Shown here piece after piece: positions 33,347 to 44,582 of a stretch of DNA of 64,000 bases. The DNA lies in NCBI RefSeq assembly GCF_009829945.1, contig NZ_SZZT01000001.1, forward strand, positions 1 through 64,000, in the 5' to 3' direction. Made by a program: the position numbers and the translations under genes. Within the stretch, counting starts at the first letter, position 1; every line of letters begins with the position of its first letter. Source of the DNA: Pantoea sp. SoEX (GTDB taxonomy: Bacteria; Pseudomonadota; Gammaproteobacteria; Enterobacterales; Enterobacteriaceae). Under the pieces are notes generated by a model that was given only the letters and a program-made list of their open reading frames with translations, had not been told where the DNA came from and searched no databases.

Positions 33347-34276
33347 ATGATAAATAATTTTTCTTTGATTTTATTAATTGCAACATTGTTTTCTGGTATT
33401 TTTTGGATTATTGATTGTGTATTATTTTCCAATAAAAAAAATACTGACGTTATAGAAGAAAAATTTATATCTATAAAATTGTTAGAAAAATTAATTCAAT
33501 CTATATCATCATTATTCCCTGTACTTATCGTTGTATTTTTTTTCCGTTCTTTTTGCTATGAACCATTTCAAATACCTTCTGGTTCAATGATGCCTACTTT
33601 ATTAGTTGGAGATTTTATTCTAGTTGAAAAATTTTCATATGGCATAAAAAACCCCATTACTCATCAAACATTGATTTCTATTAATAAACCAAAACGTGGT
33701 GATATTGCAGTTTTTAGATACCCAAATAATCCAAAAATAAACTACATTAAACGCATAATAAGTATTCCAGGAGATAAAATAACTTATAATCCTTATAGTA
33801 AAACTATTAAAGTTAATCCAGCTTGTAGTAACAAAAAAAATTGTAATGAATTATTACAAATTACCTACACTAATATTGAACCCAGTAATTTTACAAGATC
33901 ATTAAATGAAAATAATAGCATTATTTATCAATTATCTGAAGATAAATACGATGAAAATATAGGTTTGCGTTTAAATACTAGAAAAGAAACTATTGGTACA
34001 ATTACTCATGATATTTTACTTACTAATGAAACTAGAGACCAAATAGATTTATATTACCAACAGGATGGTCAATCGCCGGCAACTTGGACTGTACCAGAAG
34101 GTCAATATTTTGTGATGGGTGATAATCGTGATAATAGTTTAGATAGTAGATATTGGGGATTTGTACCAGAAAGCAATTTTGTAGGTAAAGCAGTTGTTAT
34201 TTGGATGAGTTTTAAAAAACAAGAAAATATGTGGCCTACTGGTATAAGACTAAATAGAATTGGTGTCATTAATTAA
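33347..34276 (+). CDS. lepB: Signal peptidase I LepB
   Basis: Inner-membrane serine protease that cleaves signal peptides from exported proteins. The 309-aa product (E. coli 324) has two N-terminal membrane segments (about 4-27 and 54-70), the catalytic serine in PSGSMMPTL (Ser80), the catalytic lysine in YIKRIISIPGD (Lys135) and the box E region GDNRDNSLDSRYWG. AGGA precedes the ATG. It indicates a working Sec export pathway together with SecE. Confidence 0.96.
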   Translation: MINNFSLILLIATLFSGIFWIIDCVLFSNKKNTDVIEEKFISIKLLEKLIQSISSLFPVLIVVFFFRSFCYEPFQIPSGSMMPTLLVGDFILVEKFSYGIKNPITHQTLISINKPKRGDIAVFRYPNNPKINYIKRIISIPGDKITYNPYSKTIKVNPACSNKKNCNELLQITYTNIEPSNFTRSLNENNSIIYQLSEDKYDENIGLRLNTRKETIGTITHDILLTNETRDQIDLYYQQDGQSPATWTVPEGQYFVMGDNRDNSLDSRYWGFVPESNFVGKAVVIWMSFKKQENMWPTGIRLNRIGVIN

Positions 34277-34291
34277 AAAATGAATCAATGT

Positions 34292-34330
34292 AAAGGAGGG
34301 TAATTAATGAATTTTAAAGCAGTGATATAA
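34292..34330 (+). other. Seven-codon mini-ORF with near-perfect Shine-Dalgarno before rnc
   Basis: AAAGGAGGG (34292-34300), almost fully complementary to the 16S rRNA tail, is placed 6 bp before ATG at 34307. The frame reads MNFKAVI and stops at 34328-34330, 64 bp before the rnc start. Most genes here have weak ribosome-binding sites, so this is the strongest I noticed in the window. It could be a leader peptide, a ribosome standby site, or the remnant of a lost start. Translation is not shown. Confidence 0.45.
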
Positions 34331-34394
34331 AAATAAAATATATCAAATACTTAATTTTATGTTAGGATTTATAAATGTAAAAATTTGGAATCAC

Positions 34395-35075
34395 ATGAAT
34401 CATTTTTTGATAAATAAACTTCAAAATAAACTTGGCTATACTTTTATACATTTAGAACTTTTAAAACAAGCTTTAACACATCGTAGTGCAAATAGTAAAC
34501 ATAATGAGCGTCTTGAATTTCTTGGTGATTCTATCCTTAACTATGTAATTGCAAATGTATTGTATCATAAATTTCCATATATAAATGAAGGTGATATGAG
34601 CCGTATGCGTGCTACTTTAGTAAGAGGTAATACCTTAGCTGAAATGGCACGCAAATTTGATTTAGGGGAGTGTTTACGTCTAGGTACAGGTGAATTAAAA
34701 AGCGGTGGATTTCGTCGTGAATCCATCCTTGCAGATACAGTAGAAGCTATTATTGGTAGTATTTTTCTTGATAGTAATATTCATACAATAGAAAAATTAA
34801 TTTTAAATTGGTATCAAACTCAATTGGATGAAATTAGTCCAGGAGATAAGCAAAAAGATCATAAAACTCGTCTTCAGGAATATTTACAAAGTAAGCATTT
34901 ACCTTTACCAACTTATTTAATGGTAATGGTACGAGGTGAAGCACATGATCAAGAGTTTACAATACATTGTCAAGTTAGTGGAATAAATGAACCTATAGTA
35001 GGTGTGGGTTTTAGCCGTCGTAAAGCAGAACAAGCTGCTGCTAAACAAGCGTTAATTATATTAGGAATTAAATGA
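34395..35075 (+). CDS. rnc: Ribonuclease III Rnc
   Basis: Double-strand-specific endoribonuclease that processes rRNA precursors. From the ATG at 34395 the product is 226 aa, exactly the E. coli length; the frame is open from 34359, but the 12 extra residues have no counterpart. The catalytic signature [18 protein letters not shown] (about 38-55) and the second acidic site [14 protein letters not shown] are intact, and the C-terminal dsRNA-binding domain ends [20 protein letters not shown]. It overlaps era by 4 bp (ATGA). Confidence 0.97.
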   Translation: MNHFLINKLQNKLGYTFIHLELLKQALTHRSANSKHNERLEFLGDSILNYVIANVLYHKFPYINEGDMSRMRATLVRGNTLAEMARKFDLGECLRLGTGELKSGGFRRESILADTVEAIIGSIFLDSNIHTIEKLILNWYQTQLDEISPGDKQKDHKTRLQEYLQSKHLPLPTYLMVMVRGEAHDQEFTIHCQVSGINEPIVGVGFSRRKAEQAAAKQALIILGIK

Positions 35076-35923
35076 ACAAACATACTAATTATTGTGGTCT
35101 TGTAGCAATCACGGGAAGATCAAATGTTGGTAAATCCACATTGATAAATAAACTTTTAGGAGAAAAAATATCAATCACTTCGTGTAAATCAAATACTACT
35201 CGCCAGTGTATTACTGGCATTTATACGGAAGATAAATATCAAATTATTTATTTAGATACTCCGGGGGTAAATATAAATAGTAACACATTACAGGTCAAAG
35301 AAAATATACATTATTTGTTAAAAAAAATAATTAAAGATGTTAGTTTAGTTATTTTTGTAATTGATAGAATGCAATGGACAATAGAAGATGAATTAATATT
35401 CAACCAAATATCTAGTAGTAGAAAATCTTTAGTTATAGCTATAAACAAAATAGATAATATTAAAAATAAAATTAATTTATTACCTTTTATTAATTTTTTA
35501 AGCAAAAAAGTTAAATTTTTAGAGATTGTTCCTATCTCTGCTAAAACAGGAAAAAATTTAGATATTATATTAGAAATAGTTAAAAAACAATTACCTAAAA
35601 ATAATCATTATTATTCTAAAGAATATATAACTACTTGTTCTGAACGTTTTATTGCGTCGGAAATCATTAGAGAAAAATTAATGCGTTTTTTAGGTGAAGA
35701 AATACCTTATATATCTAAAATTGATATTGAAAATTTTATAGATAATAAAAATCATTACTATATAAATGGTAAAATTATTGTTAAACATGACAGTCAAAAA
35801 AAAATTATCATTGGTCATCAAGGAAATAAGATTAAAACAATAGGAAAACAAGCAAGATTTGATATGCAGAAAATATTTAAAATACAAGTAAAACTTTACT
35901 TATGGGTAAAGGTATGTTCTTAA
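35072..35923 (+). CDS. era: GTPase Era (C-terminally short)
   Basis: Essential GTPase that binds the 3' end of 16S rRNA during 30S maturation. G1 is [10 protein letters not shown]3 DTPG, G4 NKID. The KH domain includes the [14 protein letters not shown] helix and the [16 protein letters not shown] loop that binds the GAUCA rRNA segment. The product is 283 aa against 301 in E. coli: it ends LWVKVCS, so the last 18 residues are missing. recO, downstream in E. coli, is absent; 261 bp of non-coding sequence precede pdxJ. Confidence 0.95.
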   Translation: MNKHTNYCGLVAITGRSNVGKSTLINKLLGEKISITSCKSNTTRQCITGIYTEDKYQIIYLDTPGVNINSNTLQVKENIHYLLKKIIKDVSLVIFVIDRMQWTIEDELIFNQISSSRKSLVIAINKIDNIKNKINLLPFINFLSKKVKFLEIVPISAKTGKNLDIILEIVKKQLPKNNHYYSKEYITTCSERFIASEIIREKLMRFLGEEIPYISKIDIENFIDNKNHYYINGKIIVKHDSQKKIIIGHQGNKIKTIGKQARFDMQKIFKIQVKLYLWVKVCS

Positions 35924-36184
35924 TATAAATTAATCATAATATTTTTGATGTTTTAATTGTCAATAACATTTCAATATAAAACATAATGTTATTTTAATAT
36001 TATTATTTGTAAAAATATGCTATATTCAACACAATGTCATTTATTTATATAATATTTACAGTATAAGTTAAATAAAAAGTAAAACTTTGAAGTTTAATTT
36101 AACCATTATAAAATTCCGCTGATTTAATAATCATAATTGATAATAGTTAATTTATATTAAAACACAAAAATTACAAGGGTTTTC

Positions 36185-36913
36185 ATGACTGATTTACTAT
36201 TAGGTGTTAATATTGATCACGTAGGTACTATACGTAATACCAGAGGTACTAATTATCCTGATCCATTACTCGCTGCATTGATTGCTGAACAGTCAGGAGC
36301 AGACAGTATTACAGTTCATTTACGAGAAGATCGTCGTCATATCACAGATCGTGATGTAATAATAATTAACAAAACAATACAAACTAGAATGAATCTTGAG
36401 ATCTCTCTTAATAAAGAAATGATTAACTTTGCCTGTAAAGTAAAACCATATTCTTGCTGTTTAGTTCCTGAAAAATATCAAGAAATCACAACTGAAAATG
36501 GTTTAGATGTATTAAACAATCAAAATAATGTTAATTTAGCAGTTAAATGTTTACAAGATTCAGGTATTATAGTTTCATTATTTGTTAATTCTGATGAAAT
36601 ACAAATTGAAGCTGCAATAAATAGTGGAGCTCAATATATTGAAATTTATACTGGAATGTATGCAAAAACAACAGAAAATTTATTACGTGATGAAGAATTA
36701 TGCCGCATTCGTAAATCTGTTTGCTTTGCTGTAAAAAACGGATTAAAAGTAAATGCTGGTCATGGTTTAAATTATTATAATGTTATTCCAATTGCATCAA
36801 TAGCTGGAATATATGAACTAAATATAGGTCATTCTATTATTAGCTACGCTTTAATTCATGGTCTAGCAAAAGCAGTAAAAAATATGAAACAATTATTAAG
36901 AGAAGCTAGATAG
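36185..36913 (+). CDS. pdxJ: Pyridoxine 5'-phosphate synthase PdxJ
   Basis: Final ring-forming step of DXP-dependent vitamin B6 synthesis, condensing 3-amino-2-oxopropyl phosphate with deoxyxylulose 5-phosphate. The 242-aa product (E. coli 243) starts LLGVNIDHVGTIRNTRGT and keeps SITVHLREDRRHI, CLVPEKYQEITTE, the EIYTGMYA helix and NAGHGLNYYNV. AGGG precedes the ATG. acpS follows 3 bp after the stop. It suggests that the organism makes B6, relevant for a nutritional symbiont. Confidence 0.97.
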   Translation: MTDLLLGVNIDHVGTIRNTRGTNYPDPLLAALIAEQSGADSITVHLREDRRHITDRDVIIINKTIQTRMNLEISLNKEMINFACKVKPYSCCLVPEKYQEITTENGLDVLNNQNNVNLAVKCLQDSGIIVSLFVNSDEIQIEAAINSGAQYIEIYTGMYAKTTENLLRDEELCRIRKSVCFAVKNGLKVNAGHGLNYYNVIPIASIAGIYELNIGHSIISYALIHGLAKAVKNMKQLLREAR

Positions 36914-36916
36914 ATA

Positions 36917-37297
36917 ATGGCTATTTTAGGAATAGGAACTGATATAGTTGAAATAGAACGTGTTGTTAAAATTATCAATCGGTTCGGTAAACGTTTAGCT
37001 AATAGAATATTAACAAAATTTGAATGTCAACAATATCAATCCAATAAACAACCTGCTAGATTTTTAGCTAAGCGTTTAGCTGTAAAAGAAGCAGCTGCAA
37101 AAGCTCTAGGTATAGGAATACGGAAAGGTTTAGCTTTTAATCAATTTGAAGTTTTTAATGATTCACTAGGTAAACCAAAGTTGGTATTCTTTTGCAATGT
37201 AAATAAATTAGCAAAAAAACTTGGAGTAAAAAACATACATGTAACTCTTACAGATGAGCGCTGTTATGCTTGTGCTACAGTTATTATAGAAGATTAG
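36917..37297 (+). CDS. acpS: Holo-[acyl-carrier-protein] synthase AcpS
   Basis: Transfers phosphopantetheine from CoA to acyl carrier protein. It is 126 aa, the E. coli length, with the Mg-binding [12 protein letters not shown] at the N-terminus and the [20 protein letters not shown] helix (catalytic glutamate) in the middle. It forms the usual pdxJ-acpS pair and links the CoA made from CoaA onward to fatty-acid synthesis. Confidence 0.96.
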   Translation: MAILGIGTDIVEIERVVKIINRFGKRLANRILTKFECQQYQSNKQPARFLAKRLAVKEAAAKALGIGIRKGLAFNQFEVFNDSLGKPKLVFFCNVNKLAKKLGVKNIHVTLTDERCYACATVIIED

Positions 37298-37357
37298 TTA
37301 AATTTAATTAGTTATTTTTATATCAAATTATTATTACAAATAAAAATAGGAAAAAGT

Positions 37358-37996
37358 TTGGTTAAATCTATACAGCAACGTCGTATAATTTTTTTTGATT
37401 TAGATGGCACATTACACAAACAAGATATATTTGGTAGTTTTATATTGTATTTAATTATTCATAATCCACTGAATATATTATTGGTATTGCTATTATCTCC
37501 TTTAATATTAATGGGATTCATCGTTATGGGTTTTAATGCGTGTTTTCCAATGAGTTTGTTACTTTGGTCTATTACTTTTGGCAGGAATGAAAATTCATTA
37601 TTACAAAAAGAAAAAGAATTTGTAAGATTATTTAGATCTCGCATAAAAATTTTTCCAATAGTCCAAAAAAAATTAATTGATTATCTTAATGATAATAATG
37701 ATGTTTGGATAATTACAGGATCACCACAATCTTTAGTTGAACAAATTTATTTCGATTTTTCTTTTTTTGGGAAAATAAATTTAATAGCTAGCAAAATGAC
37801 TAGTAATTATTGGGGTGGTAGAATATTACAAATGCGTTGTATTGGGAATGAAAAAGTAATCCAATTAGAGAAAAAAATTGGAAAACCATTAAAACTTCAT
37901 AGTGGTTATAGTGATAGCAAAAAAGATGATCCCTTGCTTTTTTTTTGTCAGGAACGGTGGCGTATTACTTCCATTGGAAAAATTAAAAAAATATAG
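37358..37996 (+). CDS. pgpC: Phosphatidylglycerophosphatase C (YfhB)
   Basis: HAD-superfamily phosphatase that dephosphorylates phosphatidylglycerophosphate in the inner membrane. The 212-aa product (E. coli 211) begins with the DxDGT motif FFDLDGTL (residues 12-19), followed by a hydrophobic membrane segment (about 33-62), WIITGSPQ (motif II) and GYSDSKKDDPLL (acidic motif). It starts at TTG (37358) with AGGAA upstream; no better start is available because the DLDGT motif follows at once. Gene position after acpS is as in E. coli. Confidence 0.93.
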   Translation: MVKSIQQRRIIFFDLDGTLHKQDIFGSFILYLIIHNPLNILLVLLLSPLILMGFIVMGFNACFPMSLLLWSITFGRNENSLLQKEKEFVRLFRSRIKIFPIVQKKLIDYLNDNNDVWIITGSPQSLVEQIYFDFSFFGKINLIASKMTSNYWGGRILQMRCIGNEKVIQLEKKIGKPLKLHSGYSDSKKDDPLLFFCQERWRITSIGKIKKI

Positions 37997-38031
37997 TAAA
38001 AAACATTTTAAATATGTTTTATAGTGAATAT

Positions 38032-38526
38032 ATGAATTGTAATCAACTACAAGATGAATATTGGATGAGGTATGCAATAGAATTAGCAAACATAGCTTTT
38101 AAAGAAGGTGAAATACCTGTCGGTGCAGTTTTAGTAAGAAACTCCGAAGTAATTGGTAAAGGTTGGAACAGTTGTATTCAACAACATGATCCCAGCGCAC
38201 ATGCAGAAATTATAGCAATAAGAGAAGGTGGTAAGATTTTAAAAAATTATCGTTTATTAAATACTACACTGTATGTTACTTTAGAACCGTGTATAATGTG
38301 TGCAGGAGCAATGATTCATAGTCGTATTGATAGATTAGTTTACGGTGTTAATGATATTAAAACTGGTGCAATAGAATCAGTAATGAATGTTTTGAACTAT
38401 TCTGGAATAAATCACAAAATAAAATTCACTTCTGGTATATTACCTAAAGAATGTGTTTCATTATTACATAATTTTTTTGCTATAGTTCGTAGAAAAAAAT
38501 CTAATGTCATGAATAAGTATCGTTAA
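38032..38526 (+). CDS. tadA: tRNA-specific adenosine deaminase TadA
   Basis: Makes inosine at position 34 of tRNA-Arg(ACG). From the ATG at 38032 the product is 164 aa and begins nine residues before YWMRYA, exactly as in E. coli; an ATG six codons earlier (38014) is an alternative. The zinc and catalytic site is AHAEI ... TLEPCIMCAGAMIHSRI. The C-terminal tail is basic and variable. In E. coli mltF follows before purL; here only 246 non-coding bases remain. Confidence 0.95.
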   Translation: MNCNQLQDEYWMRYAIELANIAFKEGEIPVGAVLVRNSEVIGKGWNSCIQQHDPSAHAEIIAIREGGKILKNYRLLNTTLYVTLEPCIMCAGAMIHSRIDRLVYGVNDIKTGAIESVMNVLNYSGINHKIKFTSGILPKECVSLLHNFFAIVRRKKSNVMNKYR

Positions 38527-38772
38527 AATAATCATTAATTCTATTTTTTGAAGTTAATAATATAGCATATTAAGTAATAATATGATAAATCATTTATGTA
38601 ATATATTAAATATTAATATTATTATTTAAATTTAGAATAGATAGTACACTACAATTATCAATTAACTGAATTGTTGTCATTTTTTGTATATTACTAAATA
38701 ATATCTACAATATAATTTATCGTTAATTTTTTTAATACATATAATTGTTTTGCATAAAATAAGAGATGTTAT

Positions 38773-41700
38773 ATGATTGAAATATTCCGTGATATTTTTA
38801 TTCTCTCCGGTGTTTATAAAAAAAAATTAATTAATACCCTTAAAGATTATAACTTGACAATAAATAATGTTTATACTGAATATGTTTATTTTATATACAC
38901 GCAAATCCCTCTAGACGAAAATACTAAAAATAGATTACAGTTTTTAATTAACAATAAAAAAAATTTGACTCCTAAAAATTTTTTACAAAGCCGTATGCTG
39001 ATAGTAGCACCTAGACCTGGCATGGTATCATCATGGTCTTCAAAAGCTACAGATATTGCTCATAATTGTAATTTTCCTCAAATAATTAGGATAGAAAGGG
39101 GCATAGCCTATTACATTAATTCTTCCAATTTAAATGAACTGCAATGGGAGCAGATTGCTAAAAATTTGTTACAAAATAGTAGATTTGAAACAATATATTC
39201 TGGATTTTCAAATATTGAAGATTTATTTAAACAATATTCTCCAAAACCCTTAAAAAATATTGATATAATCAATCAAGGCAAAAAAGCTTTGTTTGAGTCA
39301 AATAAAAAATTAGGTTTGACACAAACCAAAGAAGAAATAGATCATTTATTTGATCATTTTTTTAAGATCGGTCGTAATTTAACTGATGTTGAAATGTATA
39401 TGTTTGCACAAATTAATTCTGAACATTGTCGACATAATATTTTTAATGCCAATTGGACCATAGAAGGAAAAAAACAAAAAAAATCCCTGTTCGATATGAT
39501 AAAAAATACTTTCAAACAAACACCACAATATGTTCTTTCAGCATATAAAGATAATGCTGCAGTTATGAAAGGTTCAAAAACAGGATTTTTATTTCCTGAA
39601 AATCATAATAAGCAATATAGTTATCATTATGAAGATTTACATATCACAATGAAAGTAGAAACTCATAATCATCCAACTGCTATTGCTCCTTGGCCAGGAG
39701 CAGCAACAGGTGCAGGAGGTGAAATTAGAGATGGAGCATCAACAGGAAAAGGTGCAAAACCAAAAGCCGGTCTTATAGGTTTTTCAGTTTCAAATTTACT
39801 GATTCCTGGATTTGAACAACCATGGGAAATACATTTCGGCAAACCAAATAACATAGTAAGTGCAAAAGATATCATGATTTATGGTCCATTAGGTAGTGCT
39901 ATGTTTAATAATGAATTTGGCCGTCCTGTACTTAGTGGTTATTTTCGCACTTATGAAGAAAAAATTGCTAGCTATAATGGTGAAATAGAACTACGTGGTT
40001 ATCACAAACCAATTATGTTAACCGGTGGTATTGGAGTTATTAGAAATAAACATATTTTTAAAGGAAATATTTCAATTGATACCAAAATAATTGTTTTAGG
40101 AGGACCAGCAATTAATATTGGTTTAGGAGGTAGCACTGCTTCCTCTAAAATCAATGATAAATATGGTCGGGTTAATATTGATTTTTCATCAGTACCTCAC
40201 GAAAATCCAGAAATGCAACGTCGCTGTCAAGAAGTTATTAATCATTGTTTACAATTAGGAGATGATAATCCAATATTATTTATTCATGATGTTGGTGCAG
40301 GCGGTTTATCTAATGCTATCCCAGAATTGATAAATTCTGGGAAATATGGTGGTTGTTGTAATATTAGAAATATATTGTGTGATGAATCCGGAATGAGCCC
40401 TTTAGAGATATGGTGTAACGAATCTCAAGAAAGATATATCATTGCAATTGAGCCAAAAAATATAAATAAATTTGATTCTATTTGTAAGCGTGAAAAAGCT
40501 CCATATTCTATAGTTGGTCAAATTATAAAAAAAAGAAATATTATTCTGATTGATAATCATTTCAAAAATAAACCTATTGATATTCCTATCGATATATTAA
40601 TAGGAAAAATACCTAAAATGAAAATTTGTACAAAAAAAATACCAAAAATAAACAGAAAAAAATTAAAATTTAATAACATTACATTAGATGATGCAGTCAA
40701 ACGAGTATTACATTTACCAGCAGTAGCAGAAAAGACATTTTTGATATCAATTTGTGATCGTAGTGTAACTGGCTTAGTAACTAGAGATCAAATGGTTGGA
40801 CCATGGCAAGTTCCAGTTGCAGATTCCGCAGTAGTTGCAGCTAGTTTTAATAGTTATCATGGTGAAGCTTATGCCATAGGTGAACGTCCAATAATTGCTT
40901 TAATAGACTCTATCGCTTCTAGTAGACTAGCTATAGGAGAAGCATTGACAAATATAGCTTCTACAAACATTGGTTCTTTAAAAAAAGTAAAGATTTCTGC
41001 AAATTGGATGTCAGCATTCAATCATCCTGGAGAAGATAGTATTCTATATCAAGCAGTAAAAAATATAGGAGAAGAATTTTGTCCTATTTTAGGTATTACT
41101 ATTCCAGTTGGTAAAGATTCTATGTCAATGAAAACTAATTGGTATAGTGGTAATAAAATATATGAAATGATTTCACCAATGTCTTTAATAGTTACTTCAT
41201 TTGCTTGTATAGAAGATGTACGCCTTACGGTTACTCCTCAAATACAATTTAATTGTGATAATATATTAATATTAATCGATTTAGGAAATAAAAATAATTC
41301 TTTAGGTGCAACATCGTTATCTCAAGTATATAGGCAATTAGGTAGTGAAACCGCTGATGTAAGAGATATAGAACAATTAAAAAATTTTTTTGATGCTATT
41401 CAAATATTAATTATTCAAAAAAAGTTATTAGCTTACCATGATAGATCAGATGGAGGTTTGTTAGTAACATTAGCAGAAATGGCATTTGCAGGACACTGCG
41501 GGATTGATGTCGACATTGATTATTTAGGAGATAATCCTTTATCTATACTGTTTACTGAAGAATTAGGCGCAGTAATTCAGATTAATAAATCTGATTATGA
41601 TACAGTATATCAAGTGTTCAAAGAAAAAAATCTCACATGTTGTAGTCATATTATTGGAAGAGCTCAAAATAATAATTTATTAATAATTCGTTCAGGTAAA

Positions 41701-42666
41701 CAAGGAATAATTTATAGTGAAAAATGTTCACTTCTTCGTGAATGGTGGGCAGAAACAACTTGGCAAATGCAACGTTTGCGAGATAATTCAATATGTGCTG
41801 ATCAAGAACATGAATATAAAAAACAAGATAATAATCCTGGATTAAATGTAAAATTAACTTTTCAATTAAAAAATTTTTCATTTCTAACTAAAAATCCTAA
41901 AGTAGCTATATTGCGTGAACAAGGTATTAACTCTCATGTTGAAATGGCTGCTGCTTTTAAAAGAGCTGGTTTTATTGCTATTGACGTACATATGAGTGAT
42001 ATCATTTCTGGCTCAATAAGTTTGAAGGAATTTCAGGTTATGGTTGCTTGTGGTGGTTTTTCTTATGGAGATGTATTAGGAGCTGGACAAGGATGGGCAA
42101 AATCTATATTATTTAATTCTCGTATTTGTGATGAATTCACAGATTTTTTCCACTCAAATCAAACTTTGACTTTAGGTATATGTAATGGGTGTCAAATGAT
42201 ATCTAATTTGAAGACCATTGTTCCAGGCAGTGATTTATGGCCTACTTTTATACAAAATAAGTCAGAGAGATTTGAATCACGTTTTGTTTTAGTAAAAATC
42301 AGTGATAGTCCTTCTCTATTTTTAGAAAATATGAAAGATTCTCAAATTCCAATTGTTGTATCTCATGGTGAAGGTTGTATAGATATCCATTCACATAAAC
42401 TTATGTCAGCTTTAGAAGATAAAAAACTTGTTGCATTAAGATTTGTTGATAATTTCGGTAAAATTACAGAAAAATATCCTGCCAATCCTAATGGGTCTAC
42501 AAAAGGAATTACTGGATTAACTAATGAAGATGGACGAATTACAATAATGATGCCACATCCTGAAAGGGTGTTTCGTACAATAAACAATTCTTGGCATCCA
42601 ATTTCTTGGGGTGAAGATAGTCCTTGGATGCAAATATTTTATAATGCACGTAAACAATTTTTATAA
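38773..42666 (+). CDS. purL: Phosphoribosylformylglycinamidine synthase PurL
   Basis: Fourth step of purine synthesis: FGAR plus glutamine and ATP to FGAM. The large single-chain form, 1297 aa (E. coli 1295). N-terminal domain with [12 protein letters not shown]; synthetase domain with [32 protein letters not shown] and [18 protein letters not shown]-terminal class I glutaminase with GICNGCQM (nucleophile cysteine) and PHPERVFR (histidine). All motifs look intact. Retaining the largest enzyme of the pathway is strong evidence that the organism makes purines. Confidence 0.98.
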   Translation: MIEIFRDIFILSGVYKKKLINTLKDYNLTINNVYTEYVYFIYTQIPLDENTKNRLQFLINNKKNLTPKNFLQSRMLIVAPRPGMVSSWSSKATDIAHNCNFPQIIRIERGIAYYINSSNLNELQWEQIAKNLLQNSRFETIYSGFSNIEDLFKQYSPKPLKNIDIINQGKKALFESNKKLGLTQTKEEIDHLFDHFFKIGRNLTDVEMYMFAQINSEHCRHNIFNANWTIEGKKQKKSLFDMIKNTFKQTPQYVLSAYKDNAAVMKGSKTGFLFPENHNKQYSYHYEDLHITMKVETHNHPTAIAPWPGAATGAGGEIRDGASTGKGAKPKAGLIGFSVSNLLIPGFEQPWEIHFGKPNNIVSAKDIMIYGPLGSAMFNNEFGRPVLSGYFRTYEEKIASYNGEIELRGYHKPIMLTGGIGVIRNKHIFKGNISIDTKIIVLGGPAINIGLGGSTASSKINDKYGRVNIDFSSVPHENPEMQRRCQEVINHCLQLGDDNPILFIHDVGAGGLSNAIPELINSGKYGGCCNIRNILCDESGMSPLEIWCNESQERYIIAIEPKNINKFDSICKREKAPYSIVGQIIKKRNIILIDNHFKNKPIDIPIDILIGKIPKMKICTKKIPKINRKKLKFNNITLDDAVKRVLHLPAVAEKTFLISICDRSVTGLVTRDQMVGPWQVPVADSAVVAASFNSYHGEAYAIGERPIIALIDSIASSRLAIGEALTNIASTNIGSLKKVKISANWMSAFNHPGEDSILYQAVKNIGEEFCPILGITIPVGKDSMSMKTNWYSGNKIYEMISPMSLIVTSFACIEDVRLTVTPQIQFNCDNILILIDLGNKNNSLGATSLSQVYRQLGSETADVRDIEQLKNFFDAIQILIIQKKLLAYHDRSDGGLLVTLAEMAFAGHCGIDVDIDYLGDNPLSILFTEELGAVIQINKSDYDTVYQVFKEKNLTCCSHIIGRAQNNNLLIIRSGKQGIIYSEKCSLLREWWAETTWQMQRLRDNSICADQEHEYKKQDNNPGLNVKLTFQLKNFSFLTKNPKVAILREQGINSHVEMAAAFKRAGFIAIDVHMSDIISGSISLKEFQVMVACGGFSYGDVLGAGQGWAKSILFNSRICDEFTDFFHSNQTLTLGICNGCQMISNLKTIVPGSDLWPTFIQNKSERFESRFVLVKISDSPSLFLENMKDSQIPIVVSHGEGCIDIHSHKLMSALEDKKLVALRFVDNFGKITEKYPANPNGSTKGITGLTNEDGRITIMMPHPERVFRTINNSWHPISWGEDSPWMQIFYNARKQFL

Positions 42667-42792
42667 TATAAGTTAAACCAAAAAAACAATCAATTAGATA
42701 TCAATTAAAATTATTTTTTATAACAATTAATATAATTATTTGAATTTCCAATCATAGATTTTTTATTACAAATTTATTGAGGAAAGTACATA

Positions 42793-44040
42793 GTGAAAAA
42801 ATTAAATATTTCAGATTATGATAGTGATATATGGAATGCTATGGAACAAGAAAAGTTACGACAAGAAAATCACATTGAACTGATAGCTTCTGAAAATTAT
42901 ACCAGTCAATATGTTATGCAAGCTCAAGGATCGCAACTTACTAATAAATACGCTGAAGGTTATCCAGGAAAACGTTACTATGGTGGTTGTCAATATATAG
43001 ATATAATAGAAAAATTAGCTATTGAGAGAGCAAAAAAATTATTTGATGCTGACTATGCTAACGTTCAACCGCATTCTGGTTCTCAAGCTAATTTTGCAGT
43101 ATATACGGCATTATTACAACCAAGAGATACAATACTTGGTATGAGTTTGAGCCAAGGAGGTCATTTAACTCATGGAGCACCAGTGAATTTATCTGGAAAA
43201 CTGTATAATGTAGTCCAATATGGAATAGATGAATATGGGGATATTAATTATATAGAACTTAGTAGATTAGCAAGAGAGCATAAACCGAAGATGATTGTTG
43301 GTGGTTTTTCTGCTTATTCAGGTTTATGTAATTGGAAAAAAATGAGACAAATTGCTGACAGCGTTAATGCTTATTTATTTGTAGACATGGCTCATGTTGC
43401 AGGATTAGTAGCAGCTGGAATATATCCTAATCCTATACCATATGCTCATGTTGTAACATCAACAACACATAAGACATTAGCTGGTCCTAGAGGTGGTCTT
43501 ATTGTCGCAAAAAATGGTAACAAAATTATGTATAATAAAATAAACAACGCTGTTTTTCCTTGTAATCAAGGTGGTCCATTGATGCATGTTATAGCTGCTA
43601 AAGCCATTGCATTTAAAGAAGCAATGGAACCTAAATTTAAAGTATATCAACAGAAAGTAGTTAGTAATGCAAAATCTATGGCACAAGTTTTTATAAATAG
43701 AGGTTATAAAATTATTTCCAATGGTACTTTTAATCATATGTTTTTATTAGATTTGACAAATAAAAATTTAACTGGTAAAGAAGCAGATATTGCTCTTAGT
43801 AACGCAAACATAACTGTAAATAAAAATAGCATTCCTAATGATTTGAAAGGACCATTTATTACTTCTGGCATTCGTATTGGTACTCCTGCTGTAACACGTC
43901 GTGGTTTCCAAGAATCAGACGTATCTAACGTAGCTGAATGGATTTCTGATATATTAGATAATATTAATGATAAAACAATTATATATAATATAAAACAAAA
44001 AGTATTAAATCTTTGTAGTTGTTATCCTGTATATCACTAA
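42793..44040 (+). CDS. glyA: Serine hydroxymethyltransferase GlyA
   Basis: PLP enzyme interconverting serine and glycine while making methylene-tetrahydrofolate, feeding glycine to PurD and one-carbon units to PurN and PurH. The 415-aa product (E. coli 417) has the PLP lysine in [14 protein letters not shown] (about 222-235) and the conserved [15 protein letters not shown] near residue 52. It starts at GTG 42793 with GAGGAAAG upstream; homology to E. coli begins at once ([10 protein letters not shown]). Confidence 0.97.
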   Translation: MKKLNISDYDSDIWNAMEQEKLRQENHIELIASENYTSQYVMQAQGSQLTNKYAEGYPGKRYYGGCQYIDIIEKLAIERAKKLFDADYANVQPHSGSQANFAVYTALLQPRDTILGMSLSQGGHLTHGAPVNLSGKLYNVVQYGIDEYGDINYIELSRLAREHKPKMIVGGFSAYSGLCNWKKMRQIADSVNAYLFVDMAHVAGLVAAGIYPNPIPYAHVVTSTTHKTLAGPRGGLIVAKNGNKIMYNKINNAVFPCNQGGPLMHVIAAKAIAFKEAMEPKFKVYQQKVVSNAKSMAQVFINRGYKIISNGTFNHMFLLDLTNKNLTGKEADIALSNANITVNKNSIPNDLKGPFITSGIRIGTPAVTRRGFQESDVSNVAEWISDILDNINDKTIIYNIKQKVLNLCSCYPVYH

Positions 44041-44582
44041 TATTTGCTCTTTAAAATATTAAAAAATAAAAATTAGATTTAATTATCATTATTAAATTAT
44101 TCAAGATAATCAATCAAAATTCATGTATATTTTATTTATTTATGTCATTAATATAAAATCCTAAAGGCACTATATGAATTTATTTTACTTATCATAATGC
44201 GCTTTAATTACGTTAAATTCACATATATATTTAAAATAGTAATTTTTATATATAATAAAGTTATTGTTTTAATTTTTTTATTTGTGATTTATTAAGTTAA
44301 GTAGGATTATAATTTTAAGTTATGGAAAATAATCCTTAGAAAGATATTAATATATTTATGTATAGTTTAAAGTAAAAATTATTAATATTGTTACTTTATA
44401 GTTATAAATTACACTTCAATGATATTATTATATTAATTTAATTTTTATTTATAATATTAATATTTCTTTGTTCTCTTTTCTGGTGAAAAAGTGTTTCTCT
44501 GACTAATCTAAACTATACATATTAAATATTCGTGATACTGAAAAATCTGTATCTTTACTTCCTGTTGCAAGGAGAGTTTATT
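44041..44582. other. Non-coding spacer between glyA and the unnamed membrane protein
   Basis: About 540 bp, very A/T-rich, without a gene-sized frame on either strand. It holds one 8-bp inverted repeat, AGGATTAT / ATAATCCT (44303-44310, 44329-44336). The last 120 bp before the next gene are less A/T-biased (around TTCTCTTTTCTGGTG at 44470) and probably contain its promoter, but no -35/-10 pair is convincing. In E. coli unrelated genes (hmp, glnB and others) lie downstream of glyA. Confidence 0.55.
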
